Notes: generated by a model not told the origin, from the letters alone. Shown: positions 36,522 to 47,257, counted from the stretch's first letter. The stretch is 64,000 nt of DNA from Listeria aquatica FSL S10-1188 (GCF_000525795.1 NZ_AOCG01000006.1:124001-188000), one strand, 5' to 3'. Numbers and translations: made by a program.

Positions 36522-37934
36522 TCATTCTAAAAGTAAATAATGCAATTTTTCCCGAAAAGAACTGCTTGAAACCGCGTTATGATCTTCCTCCTGCCGTAAA
36601 AAAGGTTCAAGCGATGCTGCATCATTATCACAACAGCCTTCACCACCCGTTTCACTAAAATCCGTTTCTCCAAAATAACGCATTAAGTATGCCCGACGAC
36701 AATCTTCCGTTTGAATAAAACCTAACAGTGCCTGTAAATTTTCTTGCTTGACTAAACGCCTTTTTTCTATTCTTTCCCTAATTTCCACTTCTGAAAGCCC
36801 AGAACGTAAAAAATAATTCAAAAATCGCTTTTCTGCTTCCGTCAAAGTTTCTTTAAGTTCATCTGGAATATGCAGTAAATTCGGATCTGGCAAATCCCGG
36901 TCAGCAAGTTGACGCCGCAAAACTTCATCCCCATTTGCATAGAGTAGTATCGCAACACTAGCTTGCCCGTCGCGGCCAGAACGACCAATCTCCTGCATAT
37001 AAGCTTCGAGATCAGCAGGCAAATGATAGTGAATCACAAAACGAATATTCGCCTTATCAATCCCCATCCCAAACGCACTTGTTGCACAAATCAAGTCAAT
37101 CTGCCCAGAAACAAACTGCTCTTGAATCAAAATTCGGTCAAGCGGTTCCATATCCCCATGGTAAAAAGCCGCGCGCCGCCCTCTATCGCGCCGCAACCTA
37201 TGAGCTGTCTCCTCCGCAAGCCGTTTGCTTGAAAAATAAATAATCCCAGGTGTTCCAAGCTTATCCACAAGCTTCAGCAAAGCTTCTTCTTTCTCGTGCT
37301 TCGACGTGAATTTTTCCACTCGAAAACTAATATTAGGGCGATTAACAGAGTAAACAATTTCCTTAATGCCCATAAGCCCAAGCTGCTCTAAAATATCCTC
37401 TCGAACCCGCTTCGTCGCCGTCGCAGTTAGCACCATTGTTGTCGGATTCCCTGCCATTTCCCGAAACTCCCCAAGAAACAGATAATCCGGTCGAAAATCA
37501 TGCCCCCACTGTGAAATACAATGTGCCTCATCGATCACGAAAAGACCAATTTTTTCCCGCAAGAAAGTCGCCCGAACCCCTTCACTTGCGAGCATTTCAG
37601 GTGAGAGGAAAACGAATTTGTAAGCTGAAAGATGATTTAAAATCTCATTTTTTTCAGTAGCCGCTAAAAAACTATTAAGCGCAACCGCCCGTTTTTCCCC
37701 GTAAGCGCGCATACGCTCCACTTGATCCTGCATTAAGCTAAGTAGCGGCGAAACAATCACAACAAGCCCATCTAACAAGTATCCCGAAAGCTGGTAGCAA
37801 ACCGTTTTTCCCATCCCAGTTGGAAGCATCGCAAAAACATCTTCACCTGCCAAAACAGTTTCTATCACTTCCCTTTGCCCTATTCGAAAAGTATCAAAGC
37901 CTAAATAGCGTTTTAATTCCTGTTCTAAATTCAT
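36522..37934 (-). CDS. recQ: RecQ-family ATP-dependent DNA helicase
   Basis: 470 aa. Walker A LPTGMGKTVCYQ, DEAH box in VIDEAHCISQWGHDFRPDY, and helicase motif VI QEIGRSGRDG are clear. A short zinc-ribbon-like region with RRAYLMRYFGE follows; there is no HRDC domain, as in the short RecS/YpbC-type RecQ of Bacillus. ATG 37934 overlaps the ypbB stop by 4 nt, indicating coupling. Intact. Confidence 0.93.
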   Translation of the reverse strand: MNLEQELKRYLGFDTFRIGQREVIETVLAGEDVFAMLPTGMGKTVCYQLSGYLLDGLVVIVSPLLSLMQDQVERMRAYGEKRAVALNSFLAATEKNEILNHLSAYKFVFLSPEMLASEGVRATFLREKIGLFVIDEAHCISQWGHDFRPDYLFLGEFREMAGNPTTMVLTATATKRVREDILEQLGLMGIKEIVYSVNRPNISFRVEKFTSKHEKEEALLKLVDKLGTPGIIYFSSKRLAEETAHRLRRDRGRRAAFYHGDMEPLDRILIQEQFVSGQIDLICATSAFGMGIDKANIRFVIHYHLPADLEAYMQEIGRSGRDGQASVAILLYANGDEVLRRQLADRDLPDPNLLHIPDELKETLTEAEKRFLNYFLRSGLSEVEIRERIEKRRLVKQENLQALLGFIQTEDCRRAYLMRYFGETDFSETGGEGCCDNDAASLEPFLRQEEDHNAVSSSSFREKLHYLLLE

Positions 37935-38932
37935 GCCTTCCCTCCTGCAACCACCGCTAGTCGAATTTGATAATAATCAAGTTCAGGAAATGCTGTTTTA
38001 ATTTCCTTCAAACTCAAAAAATCCCTTGCCTGAATTTCATCAACGATCATTTCTTCTGGCATTCGTGGCACCACTTGACTTGGAAAAGTCGCTTTAATTT
38101 CCACAAAGTGATCTTCAATCGTACTTGTCCGCAAGTTTCGCATCTGCACGATTTCATCAAAATCATAGCCTTTCTTTAAATAGCCATACGTTTTCTTCCC
38201 CGATAACGTCAAAAGAGCCTCACGACGTGGCATCAAAAGTCGCAGTAGTGGATAATGATCCTTTTCGAGAAAAAGTCGGTGCAAGCCATATAAAGATTCG
38301 AAATATACGTCCTCTGTTAAAAGCGAATGCGCATCCGCAATTTGTTCAAGCGTTTCGCCGACTATTTCTCCACCTGTAAACTGATCTGTATAAAATTCCG
38401 GTTTTGAAATATAAGGTTTTGACAGCCAAGCTTCCAGTTCCAAAAACAAACGCTCATTTAAATCCGCTGCCTTTGAAAAATTAACTAGCCACTTTTTAAT
38501 CCAAAACTGGGCTTTTTTATCTCGCACAACTGGCATATAGTGCTTCTTTTTATGATGCTTATTGCTCACCACTTGGATAGCAAGCAATAGATTTTGGAAA
38601 AATAAAAGCGGTCGTTCCTGTAGCCAAAAGCCGTTCCAACCCTCCAGCTCAAAAAAAGGCGTTGCAACCGACTTTTGCACAGACCATTCCTTTGTTTCCG
38701 TCTCAATATCAAGAATGCCAGCATGTCTTAGCTTCTTTAGTCGAGCCGTCAAAACCTCTTCTGTTAAAAAAGGAGAAAGCCCAAACAACGAATTGATTTT
38801 AGCTAAATGCACATCAGTAACCGCTTGACCGGTTCGCCGTCCCGTCATAACCGCATACAAAAAAGGTGTTTTTCTAGGACGCTTAAAAGCCGTTAGCAGC
38901 GCCACGATATATTGATCTAAAAGTTCCACACG
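37931..38932 (-). CDS. YpbB-like helix-turn-helix protein
   Basis: 333 aa. It belongs to the YpbB family always found upstream of the short recQ in Bacillus and Listeria, with a C-terminal region that resembles an HTH used by RecQ partners. I start it at GTG 38932 behind TTGAGGTGA; the upstream ATG has no ribosome site. It is divergent from the ferredoxin gene. The biochemical role is not known. Confidence 0.78.
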   Translation of the reverse strand, partial: RVELLDQYIVALLTAFKRPRKTPFLYAVMTGRRTGQAVTDVHLAKINSLFGLSPFLTEEVLTARLKKLRHAGILDIETETKEWSVQKSVATPFFELEGWNGFWLQERPLLFFQNLLLAIQVVSNKHHKKKHYMPVVRDKKAQFWIKKWLVNFSKAADLNERLFLELEAWLSKPYISKPEFYTDQFTGGEIVGETLEQIADAHSLLTEDVYFESLYGLHRLFLEKDHYPLLRLLMPRREALLTLSGKKTYGYLKKGYDFDEIVQMRNLRTSTIEDHFVEIKATFPSQVVPRMPEEMIVDEIQARDFLSLKEIKTAFPELDYYQIRLAVVAGGKA

Positions 38933-38996
38933 ATTCACCTCAAGTCTTACTCCATCATACCATAGAAACACGCGTTCTACATCTCTTTTTAAAGCA

Positions 38997-39026
38997 TTGC
39001 GTAAAATTCAAGAAACATGCTATACT
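38997..39026 (+). promoter_or_regulatory. Candidate promoter of the ferredoxin gene
   Basis: TTGCGT (38997-39002), an 18-nt spacer and TATACT (39021-39026) lie 34 bases upstream of the ferredoxin start. Confidence 0.6.
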
Positions 39027-39060
39027 TTGCATGTAATTCACGACGAAAGGATCGATTGAT

Positions 39061-39303
39061 TTGGCCAAATATACAATCGTTGATCAAGATACCTGCATCG
39101 CTTGTGGGGCCTGTGCACTGCATGCCCCAAATCTATACGACTACAATACAGAAGGCGTTGCTTATACCCTTTTAGATAACAATACAGGAAATATGCCCAT
39201 CCCAGAATCAGAAGAAGACAATGCGCTAGAAGCAGAATTCAATTGTCCTTCCCTTTCCATAAAAATAGCGGATCACCCTTTTAAAGGTGATCCGCATGAT
39301 TAA
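39061..39303 (+). CDS. fer: [4Fe-4S] ferredoxin
   Basis: 80 aa acidic ferredoxin. Three cluster cysteines lie in CIACGAC and the fourth in [11 protein letters not shown], the pattern of Bacillus Fer. It starts at TTG 39061 behind GAAAGGA. It is a candidate partner for the ferredoxin-NADP reductase encoded at 50.8 kb. Confidence 0.93.
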   Translation: MAKYTIVDQDTCIACGACALHAPNLYDYNTEGVAYTLLDNNTGNMPIPESEEDNALEAEFNCPSLSIKIADHPFKGDPHD

Positions 39304-39308
39304 TTTTT
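39268..39308 (+). terminator. Terminator overlapping the ferredoxin 3' end
   Basis: GCGGATCACC (39268-39277) and GGTGATCCGC (39286-39295) form a 10-bp stem whose right arm codes the last residues. A T-rich tract follows at 39304-39308. Confidence 0.78.
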
Positions 39309-39925
39309 AAGCACGGCGTTCCATTTCACGGTGCTTTTTTTTGATATTTTTGTTGCTCTTTTTTTGAACGATTTTTAGCAATAAAGTTTTTCATTGGTGC
39401 ATAAAGTAGCATAAAGCCTGCGCTTACAATCACACCTTTTAATAAATTAAACGGAATAACCGCAGCAAAAACTAGAGCCGAAACATCCGTATTCGCCGGC
39501 AACCCACCAAGTTTCACATAAAAAGGTAGCAATACAAAGTAATTAAACACAGCCATTGCAAACGTCATGAGTAGCGTCCCAAGTGAAGCTGAAATGATGA
39601 TTCCTCTTGAACCACGAATATAGCGAAATAGATAATATATCGGAAGTGTAAAACAAATTCCCGAAAGAAAATTTGCCATTTCCCCAACCGGAATCCCAAC
39701 TGGACTTCCCGAGATAATAAAATACAAGACACATTTTAATGCTTCAATCAAGAAAATAGCGAGTGGTCCGAACATCAATCCACCAATCAAAACTGGAATC
39801 TCACTGAAATCTAGTTTTAGAAACGGTGCAGTCGGCAAAATAGGAAATTGTAGCTGCATAATAATAAATGCCACTGTTCCAAATACCGCAATACTTACAA
39901 AAGTCTTCAACGAATAGTTTTTCAA
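39307..39925 (-). CDS. ribU: Riboflavin ECF transporter substrate-binding subunit
   Basis: S component of an energy-coupling factor transporter for riboflavin: six hydrophobic segments, [15 protein letters not shown] after the first, and [13 protein letters not shown]. The uncorrected frame ends after 199 aa at 39326. Removing one base in T8 39335-39342 gives a basic end of the kind usual for RibU, stopping at 39307, and I prefer this reading. The FMN riboswitch upstream confirms the substrate. Confidence 0.93.
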
Positions 39926-39996
39926 GTTTAACTCTCCTTTTGGTTCATCTAAAAAGAAAGTCAGACAAGCTTTTCATTAGCATTAGCCACTTCCAT

Positions 39997-40030
39997 AAAA
40001 AAAACTCTCTAACCAAAAAAGATTAGAGAG
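39997..40030 (-). terminator. Riboswitch-controlled terminator upstream of ribU
   Basis: CTCTCTAA (40005-40012) pairs with TTAGAGAG (40023-40030). On the minus strand eight U follow (complement of 39997-40004). It lies between the FMN aptamer and ribU, the place of the expression platform. A CTGTCTA/TAGACAG palindrome at 40051-40066 lies between it and the aptamer. Confidence 0.85.
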
Positions 40031-40110
40031 ATTTTAAGTCAACAAATAAGCTGTCTACATAGACAGAAATTGAATCACTAAAGAAGACAAGCCAAAGAAA
40101 GCCGTCTACA

Positions 40111-40222
40111 TCCTCTCCCATCCAGACTATACTGTCGGTCCTGGAATTTCACCAGCGTCAACCGCTAAAAAAGCAGATCGTGGACTTTAACCACCGGTCG
40201 GGAATTACACCCTGCCCCGAAG
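40111..40222 (-). ncRNA. FMN riboswitch (RFN element)
   Basis: On the minus strand the conserved RFN blocks occur in order: CTTCGGGGCAGGGTG, AATTCCCGACCGGTGG, AGTCCACGA, the variable arm, GGTGAAATTCCAGGACCG, CAGTATAGTCTGGATG and GGGAGAGGA. It would bind FMN and terminate transcription before ribU when flavin is plentiful. The surrounding gap 39926-40315 otherwise holds only the terminator and a short AT-rich upstream part. Confidence 0.96.
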
Positions 40223-40315
40223 ATGAACAATATGAATTTTATGTGTGTCAAGTTACACAAAACATGAACACATTATTTATTGTACCACGAAAGTTAAATT
40301 TGGCAACCCCTTTTC

Positions 40316-40834
40316 TTACCAAGGGATATCCGTCTTGAGTGCATTTGCAAGACTCCGACTAGCTTTTAGCCTTTCCTTCCGCGCTGCAGCACGCGCCTTT
40401 GCCCCACTATGAATCATTTGTTCTTCTTCACTTTCTGGAACGACTTCAGGCACTTCAACAGGCTTCCCGTCATCTCCAATCGCCACAAAAGTCAAAAAAG
40501 ATGTAGCTGCAAGATAACGTTCACCCGTCATCAAATTCTCAGAAATCACCTTCACAAAAATCTCCATAGAGGTTCTACCTACTGATGCCACATAAGATTC
40601 CAAACAAACGGAATGGTCATTTTTAATCGGCTTCAAAAAGTCAACCGAATCCGTCGATGCTGTAACAATCCCAACACGACAATGTCTTGAAGCACTGATT
40701 GATGCAGTGTCATCAATATAAGTCATCAATTTTCCACCAAAAAGTGTATTATGATTATTTGTATCTTGCGGGAACACTCGGCTTGTCTTAATCACCAAAG
40801 ATTCCTTACAAGTTTTTTGTTTACGTTCTGTCAA
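40316..40834 (-). CDS. Acyl-CoA thioesterase, hotdog fold (YkhA-like)
   Basis: 172 aa. A single hotdog domain with NNHNTLFGGKLMTYID and the FLKPI-type acyl-binding segment; this subfamily (BFIT/YkhA) hydrolyses acyl-CoA. I start it at TTG 40834 behind AGAGGGGG. It follows resE by 13 nt on the same strand and so probably shares its transcript, without an evident functional link. Confidence 0.88.
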   Translation of the reverse strand: MTERKQKTCKESLVIKTSRVFPQDTNNHNTLFGGKLMTYIDDTASISASRHCRVGIVTASTDSVDFLKPIKNDHSVCLESYVASVGRTSMEIFVKVISENLMTGERYLAATSFLTFVAIGDDGKPVEVPEVVPESEEEQMIHSGAKARAAARKERLKASRSLANALKTDIPW

Positions 40835-40847
40835 TTTAATTCCCCCT

Positions 40848-42637
40848 CTATTCATTTAACGGCAGACTTATAATAAACGATGAACCTTTACCTACCGTAC
40901 TTTCCACCGTAATTTGCCCATTATGCGCATTCACGATATTCTTTACAATCGCAAGCCCAATCCCTGTTCCTGCCTTCCCTCTTGTTCGTGCTTTGTCCGC
41001 TTTATAAAAGCGTTCAAACAAATATGGAATATCCGCTTCTGCAATCCCCGTTCCATTATCACTAACTGAAATAAGCAACTGCTCATTCGCATAATCTACG
41101 TGCTCGTGTACTGTAACCTTACCCACTTCTCCATCGTTTCCAGTATGCTGAATCGCATTCATGATTAAATTGATCAAAACCTGTTCCAAACGATCTCGGT
41201 CAAAAGCGTAGCGTATCTCTGGATCATCAGCTTCCAGTTTCAATTCCACATTATTTTCCTTCGAAAGCACATCAAAGTTGGAAAGAATTTTCTTCAAGAA
41301 CGGAACCAGTTCCGTTTCGCGCTTATCAAGTTGAGTAAATCCAGCTTCCATCCGTGAAAGATCAAGCATTTCATTGACTAAACGCCCGATCCGTAGTGAC
41401 TCTTCATTAATAATTTGTGCAAATTCTCTGACCTCATCTTCTGTTTGTGCCACCCCATCAATAATCGCTTCACTATAACCTTGAAGCATGGAAATAGGGG
41501 TTCTTAACTCATGGGAGATATTGCTGACAAAATCACTTTTTTGTTTTTTTCAAGTCGTTTCTCTTCGGTCATGTCCCGAATAACCGTGACAATGCTGCGC
41601 ACATTATCCCCGCTATAGAGCAGTGTCATAATTGCGACAAAGGTTTGATCTCCAAAGGAAATCTCACCCACTGTTTCTGTGCGCTTGCTCAAAATTTCAT
41701 CAAGCATTTGATTTAGTTTCTCGGGCACTAACACCTTTTCTTCGTTTTCTTGCGAGAAAAACCAACTATGTAAAAATTCTTCTGCTGGTGGATTACTCAA
41801 AATAATTGTTTTATCAATATTAAACTTGATAACACCATCTGCCATGCCGACAAGAATATTAGAGAGCTGCTCTTTTTCCTGCCTGAGCGCACTCATATTA
41901 TATTTTAGTTGCTTTGCCATATCGTTAAACGCAAGCCCAAGATCACCAATTTCATCATGTGTATAGCTCGGAACCCTGTTATCAAAATTGCCGCGCGAAA
42001 CTGCAACCGCAATTTTTTTCATTTCACGAAGTGGGAACGCCATGCGTGAAGAAAAAATAAACGATAGTAAAGAAGTGATTAAAATTGCACCAATTCCTGC
42101 AAGAATGAGAGTCCGTGTTGCTTTTTTTGTGACATTTAAAATTTCATGAAATGACTTGTATAAATAAACGACACCCGTTTCACCATTGTCTAACTGAAAC
42201 GTTTTTGCGTAAAGTTCGATGGACATATTCTCCGGATTTTCTTCAAAATCATATTTCATTAACAGATCTGGAGACGATTCAAGCGCTTCATTCAGTTTTT
42301 TATTTTGTGTTAAACGATCAATAGAGCTTTTTGAGATTGAATCCTTCGATTCTTTCGTGAAAACACTCGTGCCGTCTTGAGCAATGATAACTCCCACCGA
42401 ATCATCTAACATATCCAGTGACTTGCTCGCTTGACTGCCAGATTTTATGACTGCATCATCTTCTTGCATTACTTTGATGATTTTATTAGACGTATCTTTC
42501 ATTTCATTTTCAATTTCATTTAAATTGTTTTTTTCATAGATCACCGCGACAAGGAAGCCGCAAATGACTAGCACACCAATGAGGAGCAGGATCGTTGTGC
42601 TCCAAATTTTTCCCACTATGCTATTCCAAAACTTCAA
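40848..42637 (-). CDS. resE: Sensor histidine kinase ResE (two frameshifts)
   Basis: 595 aa after repair, as in Bacillus ResE (593 aa). Two membrane helices (about residues 10-35 and 180-205) flank an extracytoplasmic sensor domain; then HAMP (MKKIAVAVSRGNFDNRV), PAS and the kinase core follow. The H box NISHELRTP appears only after one base is removed from T7 41544-41550 and one from T6 41537-41542. The G boxes are DNGTGI and GTGIGLAIV. The start is TTG 42637 behind GGGAGG. It senses oxygen/nitric oxide-linked redox state in Bacillus; the signal here is inferred. Confidence 0.9.
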
Positions 42638-42735
42638 CTCATTTACGCCTCCCTTGGCCATTTAAAAATGAACAGGCGCGTTGTAGAAATTGACAAATTG
42701 CAATCTTTACATAACCTGCTCATCTCTATTCGGAT

Positions 42736-43452
42736 TTATTCTTCCGGAATTTCAAATTTATAACCTAAACCCCAAACCGTTACGATCATTTTGGCTGCAT
42801 CTTCTGAGATATCAAGTAACTTTTCTCTTAACCGCTTGACGTGTGTATCGATCGTGCGCAAATCACCAAAAAATTCATAACGCCATACTTCTTTTAGGAG
42901 AGATTCACGGTCAAAAACCTTGTCCGGCGACTTCGCCAAATAATAAAGCAAATCATATTCTTTAGGTGTCAAGTTTACTTCAATGCCATCAACAATAACA
43001 CGGTGAGCTTCATTGTCAATGCTTAAATGTGGAAAATTAATAATATCTCCGGGAACAGATGCAACAACACTAGTGTCGTTCCTCTTTGCCCGTCTAAGTA
43101 CAGCCTTCACGCGAAGTACCACTTCACGCGGACTAAATGGTTTTACAATGTAATCATCGGCCCCTACTTCAAAGCCTTGCACGCGGTTTGCTTCTTCTCC
43201 TTTAGCTGTTAACATGACTACAGGTGTGGATTTGTATTCCCGTAATTCTCTACAAACCTCAATCCCATCTTTGCCAGGCATCATCAAATCAAGAAGTATT
43301 ACTTCATAGTCGTTGTTGAGTGCCATCTGTAGCGCCTCATCCCCGTCACTTGCTTCGTCGATGCGGAAATTTTCTCGCTCCAAATACATTTTTAAAAGGC
43401 GGCGAATTCTATCTTCATCATCAACAACAAGCACTTTTATTTGATCACTCAT
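42736..43452 (-). CDS. resD: Response regulator ResD
   Basis: 238 aa OmpR-type regulator. The receiver domain has VVDDEDRIRRLL and the phosphoacceptor Asp in LLDLMMPGKDG; the winged helix ends with TIDTHVKRLREK and VWGLGYKF. It lies between rluB and resE. The cytochrome-biogenesis genes resABC found upstream in Bacillus are absent, as in Listeria. There are 98 nt between resD and resE, more than usual. Gap 43453-43670 is AT-rich with a possible -10 (TATAAT, complement of 43619-43624). Confidence 0.94.
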   Translation of the reverse strand: MSDQIKVLVVDDEDRIRRLLKMYLERENFRIDEASDGDEALQMALNNDYEVILLDLMMPGKDGIEVCRELREYKSTPVVMLTAKGEEANRVQGFEVGADDYIVKPFSPREVVLRVKAVLRRAKRNDTSVVASVPGDIINFPHLSIDNEAHRVIVDGIEVNLTPKEYDLLYYLAKSPDKVFDRESLLKEVWRYEFFGDLRTIDTHVKRLREKLLDISEDAAKMIVTVWGLGYKFEIPEE

Positions 43453-43670
43453 AAGTACTCATCCCCCAAGTTCTCTTTTTCATTTCATCAGGCAGGGTAA
43501 GTTCAACTTCCTTCATCAGAAAAAAGTGCCTTTCTTCCCTTACATCTTCAAAAGTACCCACATACTTTTTTAAGAATATCCATGATTAACAAAACATCTA
43601 CATTTTGAATTATACATGTTTTTATACAAACAATCTATTTAGAAACTTTACCACTTCCCTGAAAGTTTAT

Positions 43671-44410
43671 TCAGCCTTGTGGTTTCTGACCAAATTTGGC
43701 AAGTGATTTTAGTTGTTTGACTTCGTGATGGCTTAGTTCACGGCTCTCTCCAGCATTCAAGTGACGTAAATCAAGAAATCCATAGGCTTCACGTGTTAGT
43801 TTTTGCACAGGATGCCCAATAGCTTCGAACATTTTACGCACTTGTCGGTTCCTGCCTTCATGAATCGTAATTTCGATAATAGCTTTTTGTTTAGCTTTAT
43901 CAAATGACAGCTGGCGCACTTTGGCTTTAGCCGTTTTCTTGCCTTCAATCACGATCCCACGTGCAAGTTGTTGCAGTTTTTTCTTTTTTCAGGAATTCCT
44001 TTTACACGAGCAACATAGCGTTTTTCAACATTATACTTTGGATGCATTAGTAAATTAGCAAATTCTCCATCGTTTGTCATAAGTAACAATCCTGATGTTT
44101 CATAATCAAGTCTTCCCACAGGATAAAGTCGCTCAGGAATGTCATCAAAATAATCGGTTACAACACTTCTTCCTTTATCATCGGTTACAGCTGAAACAAC
44201 GCCTCGTGGTTTATAGAGCAAAAAGTAGCGTTTCTCTTCTTTTGTTAATTCAATGCCTTCCACTTCTACCCGGTCAGAATCACTTACCTTTACGCCGAGT
44301 TCTGTAACTAGTTTCCCGTTTACTTTCACTTTTCCGTCTTGAATCATTTGCTCCGCTTTCCGTCTCGAAGCCACACCAGCATTTGCAATGACCTTTTGGA
44401 GTCTTTCCAT
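43671..44410 (-). CDS. rluB: 23S rRNA pseudouridine synthase B (two frameshifts)
   Basis: 245 aa after repair (Bacillus 244). N-terminal S4 domain (LQKVIANAGVASRRKAE) and the RsuA/RluB catalytic motif VGRLDYETSGLLL, with catalytic Asp, then GRNRQVRKMFEAIGHPV. The frame breaks in the adjacent T6 runs 43977-43982 and 43984-43989; one base removed from each joins the halves. ATG 44410 overlaps the scpB stop by one base. Confidence 0.93.
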
Positions 44411-44997
44411 TATTCTTTTTCCTCCTTTTGACTAAACCGGTCAAAGAACAAGTCTAGCTCATCTTGTCCTGTATCTTCGCTTTGCTCTGCAAGCTTCGGC
44501 AAGTCTTCTAAGCTTTTCAATCCAAATGCATCTAAAAATTCATTCGTTGTGATATATAGTTTCGCGCGCCCTGCACCTTCAGCACGGCCCTTATCTGCAA
44601 CAAGTCCGCGCGCTACAAGCGTACGAATCGGGCCATCTGTTTGTACACCCCGGACTTCATCTACTTCCATCCGCGTAATCGGCTGTTTATATGCAATAAT
44701 AGCAAGCGTCTCTAGTGAAGCTTGTGAAAGTGATGTAGCATGCGGAGCCTCAACCAGTTTTTTCAAGTAAGGCGCGTAGTCCTTTTTCGTTGCCAGTTGA
44801 AAAGCACCAGCAAGTTCAAGTAGAACAAGACCACTAGCAGGACTTTCCTCGTATCTTTCGCTAAGTGTTTCTAGTAGATTGAGGGCCTCAATGTAAGTCA
44901 CTTCCATAACTTCCGTAAGTTGTTTCGTGGATAACCCTTCATCACCTGCTGCAAAAAGCAAGCTTTCAAGAATCCCTAATTGTTCTTCTTTATTCAC
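44410..44997 (-). CDS. scpB: Segregation and condensation protein B
   Basis: 195 aa winged-helix protein that joins ScpA and Smc in the condensin complex for chromosome segregation. ESLLFAAGDEGLS at the N-terminus, SLETLAIIAYKQPITR in the middle and the acidic C-terminus are typical. It overlaps scpA by 8 nt and rluB by 1 nt, a conserved Firmicute operon. Intact. Confidence 0.95.
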   Translation of the reverse strand: MNKEEQLGILESLLFAAGDEGLSTKQLTEVMEVTYIEALNLLETLSERYEESPASGLVLLELAGAFQLATKKDYAPYLKKLVEAPHATSLSQASLETLAIIAYKQPITRMEVDEVRGVQTDGPIRTLVARGLVADKGRAEGAGRAKLYITTNEFLDAFGLKSLEDLPKLAEQSEDTGQDELDLFFDRFSQKEEKE

Positions 44998-45733
44998 CTT
45001 GATTATCTCTACCTTTCACATACAAATCGGAAAAACTCGACTCTTGCTCCACTAAAACCAGTTCACGCTTCATGAGTTCAAGTAAAGCTAGAAATGTCAC
45101 AACCAGTTCTTCACGCGTTTGCTCTTCAAATAAATCTTCAAATTTAATTTTGCCAGAAACGGCCTGAAGTTGTTTCATCACATCATCCATCCGCGTGTCA
45201 ATAGAAATTTCTTGCGTCGTGATGCGTGTATGAAGCGGCTTACTAAGCTTTTGTCTACGAAGTAACTTATTAAACGCACCCAGCATATCATTGATGGATA
45301 CATCTAAATCGAAAGCTTTTGTTTCAACTTCATATTCTGATAGATCCATTGGCGCTTTGCTAAAATAAAACCCGCGCTCATTTTCCTTATCCTTAAGTTC
45401 GCGCGCCGCTTCTTTATAACGCTTGTATTCCATAAGGCGTTCAACCAGCTCATCACGCGGGTCAAGTTCTGGGTCAAATTCGTCAAAGTCCTCCTCAAGT
45501 TCTTGCTTAGGGAGGAGCATTTTACTTTTAATTGCAAGGAGCGTAGCAGCCATCACCAAGTATTCGCTTGCGACATCTAACTCCAGAATTTGCATCGTAT
45601 GAATGTATTCCATGTACTGCTCTGTAATCTCTGCGACCGGAATATCATAAATATCCACTTCAAGCTTGCCGATTAAGTGCAGCAACAAATCAAGCGGTCC
45701 TTCAAAAGCATCTACCTTCAATTTCATTTCCAT
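44990..45733 (-). CDS. scpA: Segregation and condensation protein A
   Basis: 247 aa kleisin, bridging the Smc heads. N-terminal FEGPLDLLLHLI, YLVMAATLLAIKSKMLLP, and a C-terminal winged helix ending in EQESSFSDLYV. It starts at ATG 45733 with AAGGTGG inside the end of lysA; an alternative ATG two codons later is possible. Intact. Confidence 0.95.
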   Translation of the reverse strand: MEMKLKVDAFEGPLDLLLHLIGKLEVDIYDIPVAEITEQYMEYIHTMQILELDVASEYLVMAATLLAIKSKMLLPKQELEEDFDEFDPELDPRDELVERLMEYKRYKEAARELKDKENERGFYFSKAPMDLSEYEVETKAFDLDVSINDMLGAFNKLLRRQKLSKPLHTRITTQEISIDTRMDDVMKQLQAVSGKIKFEDLFEEQTREELVVTFLALLELMKRELVLVEQESSFSDLYVKGRDNQGE

Positions 45734-45748
45734 CTTTATCTATCCACC

Positions 45749-47064
45749 TTAGTAAAGCGGCAAATCGTTTCGCACCAAATCTTCATAAGACTCTCTTCGA
45801 ACGACAAGCCGACTAACGCCATCTTCCACAAACACAACGGGCGGTCTCGGAATGCGATTATAATTATTAGCCATTGAATAGCCGTAAGCTCCTGTACAAA
45901 ATACAGCGAGCACATCTCCTGCATTTGATTTTGGAAGCGGTAAATCCCAGATCAACATATCTCCCGATTCACAACATTTCCCAGCAATCGCAACCGTTTC
46001 TTCTGTTTCTTGAAGCGGTGCCTCAGCAAGAACCGCCTCATAGTGCGCTTCATAAAGTGCAGGGCGAATATTATCGCTCATGCCGCCATCAACAGCTAAG
46101 TAGCTTCGAATCCCCGGCACTTCTTTACGTGAGCCTACCTTGTAAAGAGTGGTTCCCGCCTCCCCGACGAGAGATCTTCCCGGCTCAATCCAAATTTCTG
46201 GTACAGCAAGTCCGTTTGCTAGTGCCATTTTTTTAACTTCCTTCACGATTTCACGCACGTAAACTTCCGGTTCAAGCGGTTCATCTTCTTCCGTATAACG
46301 AACACCGAAACCACCGCCAAGATTGAGTACTTTTGAGTCAAAGTTCAATTTCTTATGCCATACTACAAGTTGTTCCATGATTCGGTGTGCCGCCATGATA
46401 AAACCCGTTGTCTCAAAAATTTGTGATCCGATATGACAATGGAGACCGGTACAGTCAAACACATGTGCATTTGCAAGTACTTCTTCAATCGCGCGCTCTG
46501 CTTGTCCGTTTGTCAAACCAAAGCCAAACTTCGAATCATCTTGCCCTGTTAAAATGTAGTCGTGCGTATGAGCTTCAATTCCTGGTGTGACCCGAATCAA
46601 CACTTGTATTTTTTGTTTTTTCGCTCTTCAAGCAATCCCTTTAAAAGTTCGATTTCATAAAAATTATCAATCACAATGCAGCCAATTTGGTAATCAAGCG
46701 CCATTTCTATTTCATGAAGCGTTTTATTGTTGCCGTGAAAATGAATTCGTTCTGCCGGAAATCCCGCTTGAATCGCCGTGTAAAGCTCTCCACCAGAAAC
46801 AACATCTAGCGAAAGACCTTCTTCTGCCATAAGCTCGTACATCGCAACAGAAGAAAAAGCTTTACTCGCATAAGCGACTTGCGCTTGCACATTTAATTCT
46901 GCAAACGTTTGTTTAAACCCACGTGCTCGTTCCCGGATTAACGCAACATCGTACACGTAAAGCGGGGTGCCATACCTTTTGGCAAGCTCTAGCGTGTCCA
47001 CCCCTCCGATTTCGAGATGTCCGGCTTCATTTACATCCATCGTTCCAAACCTTTCAAAAGTCAA
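45749..47064 (-). CDS. lysA: Diaminopimelate decarboxylase (two frameshifts)
   Basis: 437 aa after repair. It makes lysine from meso-diaminopimelate. The PLP lysine is in AYASKAF, GLHCHIGSQI and the C-terminal CCESGDML motif (active-site Cys from the partner subunit) are present. T6 runs 46609-46614 and 46616-46621 each carry one extra base. The start is TTG 47064 or the ATG eight codons later. It lies upstream of scpA with 15 nt between. The gap 47065-47257 shows no feature beyond AT-rich upstream sequence. Confidence 0.93.
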
Positions 47065-47257
47065 ACCTGTCCCCGCCTTTCGTCTTTAAAATTCATATTT
47101 GCGTTAAAGTTCCTTCTTATAGTAGCACAAACCGTCTACCTGAAACAATAACAATCTTTAGAAAAGAATAAATCCAATTTCTCTCCTTTCAAGAAACCAA
47201 TACTTTCCCCTCAAGACTTTTTCGTTTTAAAAAAAACTCACCCCGTGTTTCTTGCAG

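Noticed and set aside
41537..41550. Programmed ribosomal frameshifting at the resE break (and at other A/T runs)
   Set aside because: Two independent single-base deletions are needed, no stimulatory structure is evident, and identical breaks occur in unrelated essential genes. Sequencing error explains all of them.
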